A stretch of DNA of 64,000 bases from Nitrospirota bacterium (lineage in GTDB: Bacteria > JACPQY01). Below, piece by piece: positions 14,397 to 23,792 of this stretch. The position numbers were made by a program, and so were the translations under genes. Position 1 is the stretch's first letter; each line of letters begins with the position of its first letter. The stretch spans positions 1 to 64,000 of the forward strand of contig JACPAV010000018.1 of assembly GCA_016180645.1 (NCBI GenBank). Direction: 5' to 3'. Under the pieces are notes generated by a model, which was given only the letters and a program-made list of their open reading frames with translations, did not search any database and was not told where the DNA came from.

Positions 14397-17300
14397 GTGA
14401 CAGCCGAGTTGCCATCAGGGGGAGAACCCGATCCTCTTCGCGAAGGCCAAGTCCTGGCCGGCCCCCTGTTCAACGAGCCTATGCGGGTCGAAACGGTCCG
14501 GCCCAACGGCCCCGCCTCGTGGATAGCCGGGCTGGTCGGCGTTCAGTCCGAAAGGTTCCGAAGCGTCACGCTCACCGCCACCGACCTCAAGACTCTCACC
14601 ATCCTGGACTCCCGCGCCACCTACGATGGAAACGGCCAACTCCTCCGTCTCGGCCTCCAAGCCTACACCCTCGGGATCGCCTACGAATTCGATCCCTATT
14701 TCGGCCTCTCCATCTCACGGGTAGACCCCCTCCCCCATCAGCTTGAAGCGGTCTACGACTACCTCCTCAAACTCGCCCGCGTCCGCTTCCTCCTGGCCGA
14801 CGACGCCGGCGCGGGCAAGACCATCATGGCCGGCCTCCTCATTCGGGAACTCAAGCTCCGCGGACTCGCCGAGCGTATCCTGGTCGTCTGCCCCGCCAAC
14901 CTCGCCTTCCAATGGCAACGTGAACTCAAGGAGAAGTTCGACGAGAAATTCCTCGTCATGAAGGGAAGCGACATCCGCGACCAGTTCGGCGTCAATCAGT
15001 GGATGGAGCAGAAGCAGACGATCACGTCGCTCGACCTCGCGAAGCGGGAGGATATCCTGCCGGGACTCCGGCAGGTACACTGGGACGTCATCATCGTGGA
15101 CGAAGCCCATAGAATGTCCGCCGCCGATGAAACCCACAAAAGCCAGCGGTACCGATTGGGCGAACTCCTGCGAGATATCTCGGACCACCTGCTTCTCCTT
15201 ACGGCCACGCCGCACAAGGGAGACCCCATCAATTTCACCTTGTTCCTCCAGCTCCTGGATCCCGATACCTACGCCGATGTCCGATCGATCCGTGAGGCCA
15301 TGACCCGCCAGCGCGCGCCGTTCTACCTGCGACGAACCAAGGAGGCGATGGTCTACTTCCCGGAGCGACAACCGGATGGCACATGGACAGCCACGAAGAT
15401 CTTCAAGAAGCGGATTCCGAAGACGGTGGACTTCAACATCGACGGTCCCGAATTCGACCTCTACCGCCAGGTCACCCGATACGTGAAGGCCCAAAGCGTC
15501 AGGGCCGCCGCGGCGGGAGACGATCCCCGATCCCGCGCAGTCGGATTTCTTATGTCCCTCTACCAACGCCGCCTGGCCTCAAGCATGTACGCCCTCCGCC
15601 ACTCTCTGGAGAACCGAGCCACGCGCCTCGAAATGGCCCTGAAACGCGCCCAGGATCTCGCCCAAATCGCTCCACCTGAAATCCCCAGCCCGGAGGAATT
15701 GGAGGAAATGGAGGAAAGTGAACGCGAGCGCCTTGAAGAAATCCTTGAAGCCATCACCATCGCGGGCAACGCCGACCAGGTGCGAGAAGAAATCCGTGAG
15801 CTGTCCGACCTGGCCGGGAAGGCCAAGGCCGTTGAAGATGCCGGTTCTGAAGCCAAGCTCTCCAAGCTCAAGGCCACGCTTCAGGCGGAGGGGTTTTTCG
15901 ACCACCCCGATAGGCGGCTTCTCCTCTTTACGGAGTTCAAGGATACTTTGGACTACCTGGTCGGGAAGCTCAAGGACTGGGGCTTCCGCGTGGGATACAT
16001 CCACGGCAGCATGAAGGCCGGATCCAGAGATGATGAAGGAACACGCCTCCACTCGGAGCAACAGTTCAAGGAAGGGAAGATCCAAGTACTCGTGGCCACC
16101 GAAGCAGCAGGCGAAGGGATCAACCTCCAAGTTTGTAATATCCTTTTCAACTACGATATCCCGTGGAACCCGAACCGTCTCGAGCAGCGCATGGGCCGCA
16201 TCCACCGCTACGGCCAGAAGAAGGACTGCCTCATCTTCAATTTCGTGGCCTCGAACACCATCGAAGGGCGCGTCCTACAGCGCCTCCTCGAAAAGCTTCA
16301 GGAGATCCGAAACGCCCTCGATGACGACGCGGTCTTCAATGTCGTCGGCGAAGTCTTGCCGTCCGCTCACATTGAGCGGGTTCTTCGGGACTACTACTCA
16401 GGGAAGTTGGGAGATGCCGATCTCGAAGATCGGCTCCTCCGGGACGTGGATGAAAGCCGATTCCGCGCCATCTGCCGGAACGCTCTTGAAGGGCTGGCGT
16501 CGAAGAAATTGAACCTCGCCATGCTCATCGAGCGGCGCGCCCGGGCGCAGGAACGACGGGTTGTACCGGAGACCATCGCTCGGTTCGTCGCGGAGTCCGC
16601 CCCAATGGCGTCCTTGACCATCAAAGAAATTGCCTCTCTGCCCCATACCTTCGAGCCGGGCCGAACACCCCCCGCGCTCCGGCGGTTCGAGTCTCAATCG
16701 GATTGGAAACTGCCCGCCCTCGCAGGCAAGTATCCCCGCCTCTCAACCGAACGCGAGACCGCCGAGAAGCACAATCTCGAATGGGTCACCCCGGGGCATC
16801 CTCTCTTCGAGGCCCTGCGTCGTCATGCCTTGGATCAGGCGCTGCCGGAATTTTCCAGGGGAGCCTGTTTCCATTCCCTCCAGCACGACAAGCCCGCCCG
16901 GCTCGACTTCTATCGCGCGAAGGTAGTGGACGGTTTGGGGCATGCCATTCATGAGCGATTATTCGTCGTGGAGTATCCTGATGGCGGGGGGCCGCGATTG
17001 CTCAACGCAGCGGCCATTGGCGACTACACCCCGGCGCCGCCTCCAGACAAGCTGCCGTCTGTCGCTCTCGCGCCCGCTAACGCAGCCTGGCTGAACGAGA
17101 CGGCCCTCAAGCCCTTTCTGGACGAAGTGAAATCCGAGCGGCTGGCCGAGGTGGACCGAATCGCCAACCATGTCGAATTCTCTCTCACGGAACTCCTTCA
17201 CAAGGTGGATGAAGAAATCGGGAGGGCCGACGCCGATGTGGAGAGGAAAGCGCCCGGCGCGGAGGGTCGCCTCGCCCAAGCCGAGGCGCGCCACGCCGAC

Positions 17301-17855
17301 CTCATGGCTCGGCGCGAGAAGCGACGACAAGAACTCAATCGCGAACGGGCACTGTCCCTCCAAGGCGTCGAACGGATTGCCAGCGCGCTGGTTCTGCCCC
17401 ACCCCGAGCGCGATGCCGCCGACATCCGGCGACTGCGGCCTGATCCCCTAACGGAGGCCACGGCCATGCGTGTCGTCATCGAGCACGAGCAGTCCCAAGG
17501 ACGGCAGGTGGAGGATGTGCATGAAAAGAACCTGGGATACGACATCACCAGCATTGACACGAAATCGGGCCACCTCCGCCTTATCGAAGTCAAGGGCCTC
17601 GGCGGGTCCACGGGCACCGTCCTCCTTACTCCCAACGAGAAGCGCGTGGCCGAAGACCGCCGCGATTGCTACTGGCTGTACGTGGTTACAAACTGCAAAG
17701 CCACGCCGAAACTTGAAGATCCGATTCGCGATCCCGCTCGCCTGCCCTGGCATGAGGTGAAGAAGGTCGAGCATTATTGGCTCCAGGTGGATGCAATGAC
17801 CCAATCGATACAGCTGCGCGAGGATTCGCCTCCGTATGGAGGTGATCGCCCATGA
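14397..17855 (+). CDS. drmD: DrmD-type SNF2 helicase with C-terminal DUF3883
   Basis: 1152 residues from GTG 14397. The SNF2 motor has Walker A DDAGAGKTIMAG (about 136-147), V-D-E-A-H-R (about 235-240), L-L-T-A-T-P-H-K-G (about 264-272), and motif V/VI in TEAAGEGINLQ and QRMGRIHRYGQ. A coiled acidic segment follows at 425-480. The C-terminus carries DUF3883 (about 1035-1125: NLGYDITSIDTKSGHLRLIE, V-K-G), a fold related to restriction endonucleases, with E-V-K as part of a possible active site. This matches DrmD of class 1 DISARM, a DNA translocase in anti-phage restriction. It heads a run of genes each overlapping the next by ATGA (to 26806). Confidence 0.88.
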   Translation: MTAELPSGGEPDPLREGQVLAGPLFNEPMRVETVRPNGPASWIAGLVGVQSERFRSVTLTATDLKTLTILDSRATYDGNGQLLRLGLQAYTLGIAYEFDPYFGLSISRVDPLPHQLEAVYDYLLKLARVRFLLADDAGAGKTIMAGLLIRELKLRGLAERILVVCPANLAFQWQRELKEKFDEKFLVMKGSDIRDQFGVNQWMEQKQTITSLDLAKREDILPGLRQVHWDVIIVDEAHRMSAADETHKSQRYRLGELLRDISDHLLLLTATPHKGDPINFTLFLQLLDPDTYADVRSIREAMTRQRAPFYLRRTKEAMVYFPERQPDGTWTATKIFKKRIPKTVDFNIDGPEFDLYRQVTRYVKAQSVRAAAAGDDPRSRAVGFLMSLYQRRLASSMYALRHSLENRATRLEMALKRAQDLAQIAPPEIPSPEELEEMEESERERLEEILEAITIAGNADQVREEIRELSDLAGKAKAVEDAGSEAKLSKLKATLQAEGFFDHPDRRLLLFTEFKDTLDYLVGKLKDWGFRVGYIHGSMKAGSRDDEGTRLHSEQQFKEGKIQVLVATEAAGEGINLQVCNILFNYDIPWNPNRLEQRMGRIHRYGQKKDCLIFNFVASNTIEGRVLQRLLEKLQEIRNALDDDAVFNVVGEVLPSAHIERVLRDYYSGKLGDADLEDRLLRDVDESRFRAICRNALEGLASKKLNLAMLIERRARAQERRVVPETIARFVAESAPMASLTIKEIASLPHTFEPGRTPPALRRFESQSDWKLPALAGKYPRLSTERETAEKHNLEWVTPGHPLFEALRRHALDQALPEFSRGACFHSLQHDKPARLDFYRAKVVDGLGHAIHERLFVVEYPDGGGPRLLNAAAIGDYTPAPPPDKLPSVALAPANAAWLNETALKPFLDEVKSERLAEVDRIANHVEFSLTELLHKVDEEIGRADADVERKAPGAEGRLAQAEARHADLMARREKRRQELNRERALSLQGVERIASALVLPHPERDAADIRRLRPDPLTEATAMRVVIEHEQSQGRQVEDVHEKNLGYDITSIDTKSGHLRLIEVKGLGGSTGTVLLTPNEKRVAEDRRDCYWLYVVTNCKATPKLEDPIRDPARLPWHEVKKVEHYWLQVDAMTQSIQLREDSPPYGGDRP

Positions 17856-19351
17856 AGGCCGTCGCGATTCCCAAGAGCACAAAACAGCTTGCCGCGCTCG
17901 TCAAGCAGGGCGAAGGCACTACACTGGAATTCAAGCGTTCGACAGGCGAACTGAAGGAGGGCATGCAGACGCTGTGCGCCTTCCTGAACGTATCCGGCGG
18001 CACGGTGCTCTTCGGGGTTCGGCCCGAAGGCACGATTGAGGGACAGGATGTTTCCGACAAGACGCTCCGCGACATCGCACAGGCCGCAGCTCGTTTCGAG
18101 CCTCCCGCTCATGTTGCCATTGAGCGCATCAAGATCAAAGTGGGCCGCATGGTTGTGATCGTCACGGCCGAGAGCGGTCGGGATGTCCGTCCCTTCACCT
18201 ATGAAGGCCATCCCTACGAGCGCCTGGGCAGCACGACGCGCCGGATGCCGCAGGCGAAGTACGAGCGTCTGCTCGTCGATCGCGGCCACGCGAAGCGTCG
18301 CTGGGAGAACCTCCCCGCCGAAGGCCTGGCGCTGAAGGACTTGGACCGCAAAGAGATCCTGCGCACGCGCGAGCTGGCCATTCAGCAGAACCGGATTTCG
18401 CCGGACACCCGCCGGGACGTCGGCGAAATCCTCGACCGGTTGGGATTGCGGATTGACAGTGTTCTCACGCAGGCCGCACTGATACTTTACGGCAAGAGAT
18501 TCCTGCCGGATTACCCTCAATGCCTCTTGAAAATGGGCCGGTTCCGGGGAACGGAGATTACCGGCGAGATCGTGGACAACCGGCAGGAATACATGAACGC
18601 CTTTGCCATGGTACGCGAGGGAATGGAATTCCTGAAGCGAACCATGCCCCTGGGTGCGCGCTTCCCCGAGGGACAGATTTTTCGTGAAGATCGTTTCCCC
18701 ATCCCCTTGGACGCTCTCCGGGAAATCCTCCTCAACGCCGTCATGCACCGCGACTACTCCCACTACTCCGGCCACGTCGCCATTGTGGTCTTTGACGACC
18801 GGGTCGAGATCAGAAGCTACGGTCGCCTGCCCAATGGCGTGACGCTGAAGCAGCTTTCGGGGAAACATATATCAAAGCCGACCAATCCCCTGATCGCCGG
18901 GGCCTTTCACCGCACGGGCGCGGTGGAGGTTTGGGGCCAGGGAACCAACCGCGTGATCGCGGCCTGCAAACGTCACGGAGCCGCCCCTCCGAAATTCGAG
19001 GAATTGCAGGGGTTCCTGATCGTAACGTTCAGAGCACAGATGGTCGCCGGGGGCAAGACGGAGGTTGCCGGGGCCCAGTCAGGAGCCCAGTGGAGGGCCC
19101 AGTCAGGGGCCCAGTCGGTTCGGGTTCTGAACGTCTTGTCACGGAGTGCCTTGTCCGCTCGTGCGCTGGCAGAAGCCCTTGGGCTGCGAAGCAAGACCGG
19201 CGCATTGAAGCGGACTCTCAACGAATTGCTCGCTGAAGGATTGATCGAGTACACGTTGCCTGAAAAGCCCAGCAGCCGCCTGCAAAAGTACCGTCTTACT
19301 CGGGCTGGGGAGAAGGCGCAGAAAACGCACAGCGGAAAGGATGGGAAATGA
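17852..19351 (+). CDS. Schlafen AlbA_2 domain / ATP-binding protein with winged helix
   Basis: 499 residues. The AlbA_2 domain is at about 15-140 (GEGTTLEFKRS, LCAFLNVSGGTVLFGV), followed by a GHKL-like ATP-binding segment (LREILLNAVMHRDYS, about 290-305; A-F-H-R-T-G-A-V-E-V-W-G-Q-G-T-N-R, about 353-370). A winged helix lies at the C-terminus (SALSARALAEALGLRSKTGA). Between them, about 406-425, is a short repeat of G-A-Q-S. Such proteins accompany restriction and DISARM-like loci and may act as regulators or nucleic-acid-binding effectors. The start overlaps the helicase stop and the end overlaps rmuC, so all are co-translated. Confidence 0.85.
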   Translation: MKAVAIPKSTKQLAALVKQGEGTTLEFKRSTGELKEGMQTLCAFLNVSGGTVLFGVRPEGTIEGQDVSDKTLRDIAQAAARFEPPAHVAIERIKIKVGRMVVIVTAESGRDVRPFTYEGHPYERLGSTTRRMPQAKYERLLVDRGHAKRRWENLPAEGLALKDLDRKEILRTRELAIQQNRISPDTRRDVGEILDRLGLRIDSVLTQAALILYGKRFLPDYPQCLLKMGRFRGTEITGEIVDNRQEYMNAFAMVREGMEFLKRTMPLGARFPEGQIFREDRFPIPLDALREILLNAVMHRDYSHYSGHVAIVVFDDRVEIRSYGRLPNGVTLKQLSGKHISKPTNPLIAGAFHRTGAVEVWGQGTNRVIAACKRHGAAPPKFEELQGFLIVTFRAQMVAGGKTEVAGAQSGAQWRAQSGAQSVRVLNVLSRSALSARALAEALGLRSKTGALKRTLNELLAEGLIEYTLPEKPSSRLQKYRLTRAGEKAQKTHSGKDGK

Positions 19352-20832
19352 TCTACGCCCTCTGCGTATTGGGTGGTTTGCTAATCGGCGGCCTTGTGGC
19401 TTGGCTGCTCGCGTCCGCACGCGTTGCAAAATCCCTGACCGCCAAAATTGAGGAGCTTGCGAGGCAGGCGAACACGGCCGAGGGTCGGGCCTCTGGACTG
19501 GAAGGGACCATCGCAGAACTGCGTGCGCAGAATCAGAAGGCTTCCGACGACTTCACGAAGCTCCGAGAGCAGTTGGCCGGCGAGAACAGCGCAAGGGTGA
19601 AGGCGGAAACCCAACTGGCGGAAACCGTCCAACGGCTTGAAGAAGAGAAGAAACTTCTTGAGGATGCGAAGGTCAAGCTCACGGACACCTTCAAGGTGCT
19701 CGCCGGGGACACGCTCAACAACAACACGACGGCGTTCCTGAAACTGGCGAAGGAGACACTCGATAAGGTTCTCACGGACGCAAAGGGAGACCTCGGCAAG
19801 CGCCAGGAGGCCATTCAAGGAATGGTCAAGCCCTTGTCGGAATCCATCACGAAATTCGAGGAGCATGTCCGCACGATTGAGAAGAACAGGCAGGAGGCGT
19901 ATTCGGGGCTGACTGAGCACCTGAAGGGCCTCTCTGCAAGCCAGCAGCAACTTCAGAAGGAAACCGCGAACTTGGTCACGGCCCTGCGAAAGCCGCAGGT
20001 GCGAGGCCGTTGGGGAGAGATGACGCTGCGCCGGGTGGTGGAATTGGCGGGAATGTCCGAGCACTGCGACTTCGCCGAACAGGTCACCGCCAATACCGAC
20101 CTGCCTGCCGCGGCGCGGACCTCCGCGGCGCAGGCAGGGGAAGGCAGGCAGCGCCCCGATCTCATCGTTCGCCTGCCCGCCCAGCGCGAAATCGTCGTGG
20201 ACGCGAAGGTATCTCTGGAAGCCTATTTGGACGCAGTCGCTGCGGACTCGGAAGAAACGCGGAAAGTTGCCATGGCGCGGCACGCGGCGCAGGTCCGCAG
20301 TCACATGAACGCTCTTGCCAACAAGCAATACTGGGCGCAGTTCACCCAAGCCCCTGAATTCGTCGTGATGTTCATTCCCGGCGAGTCGTTTTTCGGTGCT
20401 GCGGTGGACGCGGATCACAGCCTTATCGAAGATGGCCTGGAACAACGCGTGGTGTTGGCGACCCCCACGACCCTGATAGCCCTCCTTCGTGCCGTGGCTT
20501 ATGGCTGGCGGCAGGAACAGGTCGCCAAGAACGCTCAGGAGATCAGCGAACTCGGAAAGCAGCTCTACGAACGCATGAGAATCTTTGCCGAGCACATCGG
20601 CGAAGTCGGCAAAGGGCTTGAGAAGGCCAATGCCTCTTACAACAGCGCCGTAGGGTCGATGGAGGCGCGGGTCCTTCCGGCCGCGCGGCGATTCAAGGAT
20701 CTTGGGGCCGCGCCCGGTGCCGAAGTTCCTCTGGTTCAACCCATCGAAACGACGCCGCGCGTACTCACGGCACCTGAACTTTCGGAAGACCAGTCTGAAC
20801 AGCAGGACATTGCTGGGGAGGATGGGAAATGA
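19348..20832 (+). CDS. rmuC: RmuC-family DNA recombination protein
   Basis: 494 residues: an N-terminal membrane helix (ALCVLGGLLIGGLVAWLL), a long coiled coil (about 30-215), then the conserved RmuC nuclease-like domain (RKPQVRGRWGEMTLRRVVEL, RPDLIVRLP, VVDAKVSLEAYLDAV, ARHAAQVRSHMNAL, E-F-V-V-M-F-I-P-G-E). RmuC limits recombination at inverted repeats. Here it is embedded in a defence operon and probably works on invading DNA with the SNF2 helicase. Residues about 251-263 are extra relative to usual RmuC and are encoded by a GC-rich palindrome at 20100-20138. Confidence 0.88.
   Translation: MIYALCVLGGLLIGGLVAWLLASARVAKSLTAKIEELARQANTAEGRASGLEGTIAELRAQNQKASDDFTKLREQLAGENSARVKAETQLAETVQRLEEEKKLLEDAKVKLTDTFKVLAGDTLNNNTTAFLKLAKETLDKVLTDAKGDLGKRQEAIQGMVKPLSESITKFEEHVRTIEKNRQEAYSGLTEHLKGLSASQQQLQKETANLVTALRKPQVRGRWGEMTLRRVVELAGMSEHCDFAEQVTANTDLPAAARTSAAQAGEGRQRPDLIVRLPAQREIVVDAKVSLEAYLDAVAADSEETRKVAMARHAAQVRSHMNALANKQYWAQFTQAPEFVVMFIPGESFFGAAVDADHSLIEDGLEQRVVLATPTTLIALLRAVAYGWRQEQVAKNAQEISELGKQLYERMRIFAEHIGEVGKGLEKANASYNSAVGSMEARVLPAARRFKDLGAAPGAEVPLVQPIETTPRVLTAPELSEDQSEQQDIAGEDGK
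20100..20138. repeat. REP-like GC palindrome inside rmuC
   Basis: CCTGCCTGC (20100-20108) faces GCAGGCAGG (20130-20138), with nested CGCGG/CCGCG. It is 39 bp, exactly 13 codons, and encodes the Ala-rich D-L-P-A-A-A-R-T-S insertion before the conserved R-P-D-L-I-V strand, so the frame is kept. Confidence 0.65.
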
Positions 20833-23792
20833 CACAGCAAATATCCCCTTATCAAGATCTCTTGGAGACATTGGACCAGCTTCGGATACGGACCGCTCGG
20901 TTTCGCCGAGTGGCGCTTCACCTGCACTCTCCGGACAGTTACGACTGGAACCGTACGGGGGACAAGACGCTCAATGACCGCGAAAGGCTAATCGCTGACG
21001 ACGGTGATAGCGAGTTCATCGGCGCGTTGAAAAAGCATCTCGACCTAGTCGTCATAACCGACCACATGAGATGCACCTACGCCAGCCGGGTATCCCAGCT
21101 CAGTCGAGGTGAAAAGAACTTCCTGGTCTTGCCTGGAATGGAAGTGAACTTCCAGCCAGAGGCGGCCATCAGTTGCTTTCGCGTGCATCTTCTCATCGTC
21201 CTTCCCGAGGGAGCAACCGTGGAGAAGTTCAGTCGAATTTTCGCAGGGGTGAAAGACATTCCAGACGATGAGAAAAGAGAAGGTCAGGAGGAGGTCCAAA
21301 ACCTGCGCCTGTCGGACTTTATTAAGCATGTTCACGACGAAGGCGGCTTGTGCGTCGCGGCACATGTCAATTCCCAGCAAGGCATCCGTCACCTTTTCCG
21401 ACAAACCGGCGCGGAAATCATCAAACAATTCACCTCCGATCCAGCCGCCCAGGAAGAGCAGGAAAAAGATCTCTCTACGGAACTCAAGAAATACCTGTTT
21501 TCCGTCGAGTTCGATGCTCTTGAGATCGCGAAAGCGGCGGACAAAAGGCACTACCGCTGGTCCATGCCCGAGAAGGGGTATGAGGTTGCAATCCCCGTGA
21601 CGATGCGATTTGACGCACACTGCATAGAAGACTTTTCACGGACTGACTTGGTTACTTGGATCAAGATGACCACTCTTGGCCTTAAGGGGCTCCGCGACGC
21701 ATTGAAAATTCCAGAGACGCGAATCCGATTCGCAACTGACCTGCCCATGCCACCCAGTCCCCGACTCCTTGGAATTGAAATCTTGGGTGACAGCAGCTCC
21801 CTATTTGAGAAAGAACGCATCGCCTTTGCCGAAAACCTCAATTGCCTCATCGGACCAAGAGGATCGGGAAAATCCACTATCGTCGAGGCGCTGCGCTACG
21901 TGTTCGGCTATAATCGCACACTTTCAGAACTCGACTCGACGAACAAGCTCTCCGAACGCATCCGTGAGATGCAAGAAGCAAATCTATCCGGATGTCTGAT
22001 CCGTGTCGTCTATCAAACCCGGTCCGGCGAGAAGCGGGTTCTTGAAGCAACATTCGACCCACAGGAGGATTACGTCACCAAGGTATTCGATGCCGATGGC
22101 GAGCCACTTTCCGTTGCTGATGTTGAATCGAGCGGCGATTATCCCGTGCGACTCTTCGGATGGAGCGAAATCGAGACGCTCGGCCGGGACACCGCACGGC
22201 AGCGGGATTTATTGGACCGTCTTATCGTGGAATTGCCCCCGGTCAAGCAGGAACGTGACGAACTGACCCAGCAGTTCCAGGCTAACCGAAAAGAAATTGA
22301 GAAGACTATAGCCGATCTCAAGGCCATCTATCATCGCAACAATGGTGTGATTCGTCGCTTTTCCGAATATAAGGCTGCCTTCGAGAAGATCAACACGGAG
22401 GACGTTAAGAAGCATTTCGGCGATCTCGACCTCGCCCAGATGAAAGGGCAAGCGTTGGAGCTCATCAAGAAGAACGTCGATTCTTTTAGCTCCAAGGTAA
22501 GCGCACTTGACGCTACTTCCCTACGTGAGGGATTGTCTGAACTTCTCGAATCCGCACCACAGGAACTCCGTGACTGGTGGATGAACAATGCCACGCCGAT
22601 ACTGCACATTGTAGAATCCGAGGCAGATGTGCAGAAAACACTTTCGTCCGCGACCCATGCGTTGACGGGACTGGCCGGACTGATCGTTCAGAATATCGCG
22701 GTTGCCAAAGCTGAAATCGAGGCGATCCAGTTGAGAATAAGGGGGTCATTGGCAGACGACTCATCCATGCAAAAGATCGCGGATCTTCGCTCGAACGCCG
22801 AGCGTCGATTACGCGAGGCATCCGCGGTCCGCGACGAGTACCTGAAAACATGGAAACGCTTGCAAACCTCGTTGACATTGCGGGAAAACTCCGCGGGCAA
22901 GATTGTAGAAATCCACGAACGGATTGCAGAAATCCGAGCTGCCAGTAATCTGAAGATAGAGACGACGCTCAATCAATACCTTGCCGGCCACATGAAGGTG
23001 TCGCTTAGTTTCCGTGCTGGGTGTGATACACAGGCGTTTGCTGATTCGGTCGTCAAGAAAAAGGTCGCCGCATCGTTCGCCACGCAGTACAAGAACCGAC
23101 GAATTCCAGACATTCTCGCCGCCCATTTCAATCCCTTCACCCTAGTGCGTGCGCTTCTTGGCGGCGATCCCCACGCCTTTGAGGGAAAGCAGTTGCCAGA
23201 CGATCCGTCAGCCCAGATCACCGCCACTGAAGCTCAGAAGGCGGTGGATGCATGGAAACCGTGGGGGAAGGATGAAGCCGCTCAAGTCGAAGCCCTGAAT
23301 GAGGACGGCGAACGTCTCACGAATCTGTTGAAGCTGCAGGAGGTCGAATGGGACGACGAGGAGAGCATTCTCCTCAATGACAGACCTGTTGGAGAGTTAT
23401 CGCCCGGGCAGCGGTCCAGTGCCATGTTACCGCTCATTGCATTGGCGGAGTCGACTCCGCTCGTCATCGACCAACCCGAAGACAATCTCGACAACCGCCT
23501 TATTGGCCAGATTTTGGCGGACATCCTCGCGGCGCTGAAGGAAAGGCGGCAAATCATCGTCTGCACACATAATCCGAATATCGTTGTTTCCGGTGATGCT
23601 GAGCAAGTGATCGTTCTGAATGCGATTAGCGACCGCAAGGCGACTGTGGAGAAACACGGTTCAATTGACAACGACGACATCGTGCAGTCGGTCATTGACA
23701 TCATGGAAGGTGGGCGCGATGCCTTCCGTGTTCGACAGCATCGCTATGGTATGGATCTCCCACCCGCCCTTGCAGTGGTGGGTGGCGCATGA
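20829..23792 (+). CDS. PHP-domain plus SMC-like ATPase (TrlF-like)
   Basis: 987 residues. The N-terminal PHP phosphoesterase domain has H-L-H-S (about 31-34), V-I-T-D-H (about 75-79), L-P-G-M-E-V (about 100-105) and A-A-H-V-N-S. An ABC/SMC-type ATPase follows, with Walker A GPRGSGKSTIVEAL (about 342-355), a coiled-coil insert (about 470-720), signature L-S-P-G-Q-R-S (about 856-862), Walker B P-L-V-I-D-Q-P-E-D-N-L-D (about 877-888) and a His switch in C-T-H-N-P. The family (TrlF-like PHP-ATPases) is frequent in defence islands. It probably couples ATP-driven DNA sensing to hydrolysis of a phosphoester. ATGA overlaps on both sides. Confidence 0.85.
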   Translation: MTQQISPYQDLLETLDQLRIRTARFRRVALHLHSPDSYDWNRTGDKTLNDRERLIADDGDSEFIGALKKHLDLVVITDHMRCTYASRVSQLSRGEKNFLVLPGMEVNFQPEAAISCFRVHLLIVLPEGATVEKFSRIFAGVKDIPDDEKREGQEEVQNLRLSDFIKHVHDEGGLCVAAHVNSQQGIRHLFRQTGAEIIKQFTSDPAAQEEQEKDLSTELKKYLFSVEFDALEIAKAADKRHYRWSMPEKGYEVAIPVTMRFDAHCIEDFSRTDLVTWIKMTTLGLKGLRDALKIPETRIRFATDLPMPPSPRLLGIEILGDSSSLFEKERIAFAENLNCLIGPRGSGKSTIVEALRYVFGYNRTLSELDSTNKLSERIREMQEANLSGCLIRVVYQTRSGEKRVLEATFDPQEDYVTKVFDADGEPLSVADVESSGDYPVRLFGWSEIETLGRDTARQRDLLDRLIVELPPVKQERDELTQQFQANRKEIEKTIADLKAIYHRNNGVIRRFSEYKAAFEKINTEDVKKHFGDLDLAQMKGQALELIKKNVDSFSSKVSALDATSLREGLSELLESAPQELRDWWMNNATPILHIVESEADVQKTLSSATHALTGLAGLIVQNIAVAKAEIEAIQLRIRGSLADDSSMQKIADLRSNAERRLREASAVRDEYLKTWKRLQTSLTLRENSAGKIVEIHERIAEIRAASNLKIETTLNQYLAGHMKVSLSFRAGCDTQAFADSVVKKKVAASFATQYKNRRIPDILAAHFNPFTLVRALLGGDPHAFEGKQLPDDPSAQITATEAQKAVDAWKPWGKDEAAQVEALNEDGERLTNLLKLQEVEWDDEESILLNDRPVGELSPGQRSSAMLPLIALAESTPLVIDQPEDNLDNRLIGQILADILAALKERRQIIVCTHNPNIVVSGDAEQVIVLNAISDRKATVEKHGSIDNDDIVQSVIDIMEGGRDAFRVRQHRYGMDLPPALAVVGGA

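Noticed and set aside
17774-18868. 364-codon minus-strand frame
   Set aside because: Antisense to the Schlafen gene, and the start lies inside conserved domain codons.
19381-20871. 496-codon minus-strand frame
   Set aside because: Antisense to rmuC. Conserved RmuC motifs are on the plus strand.
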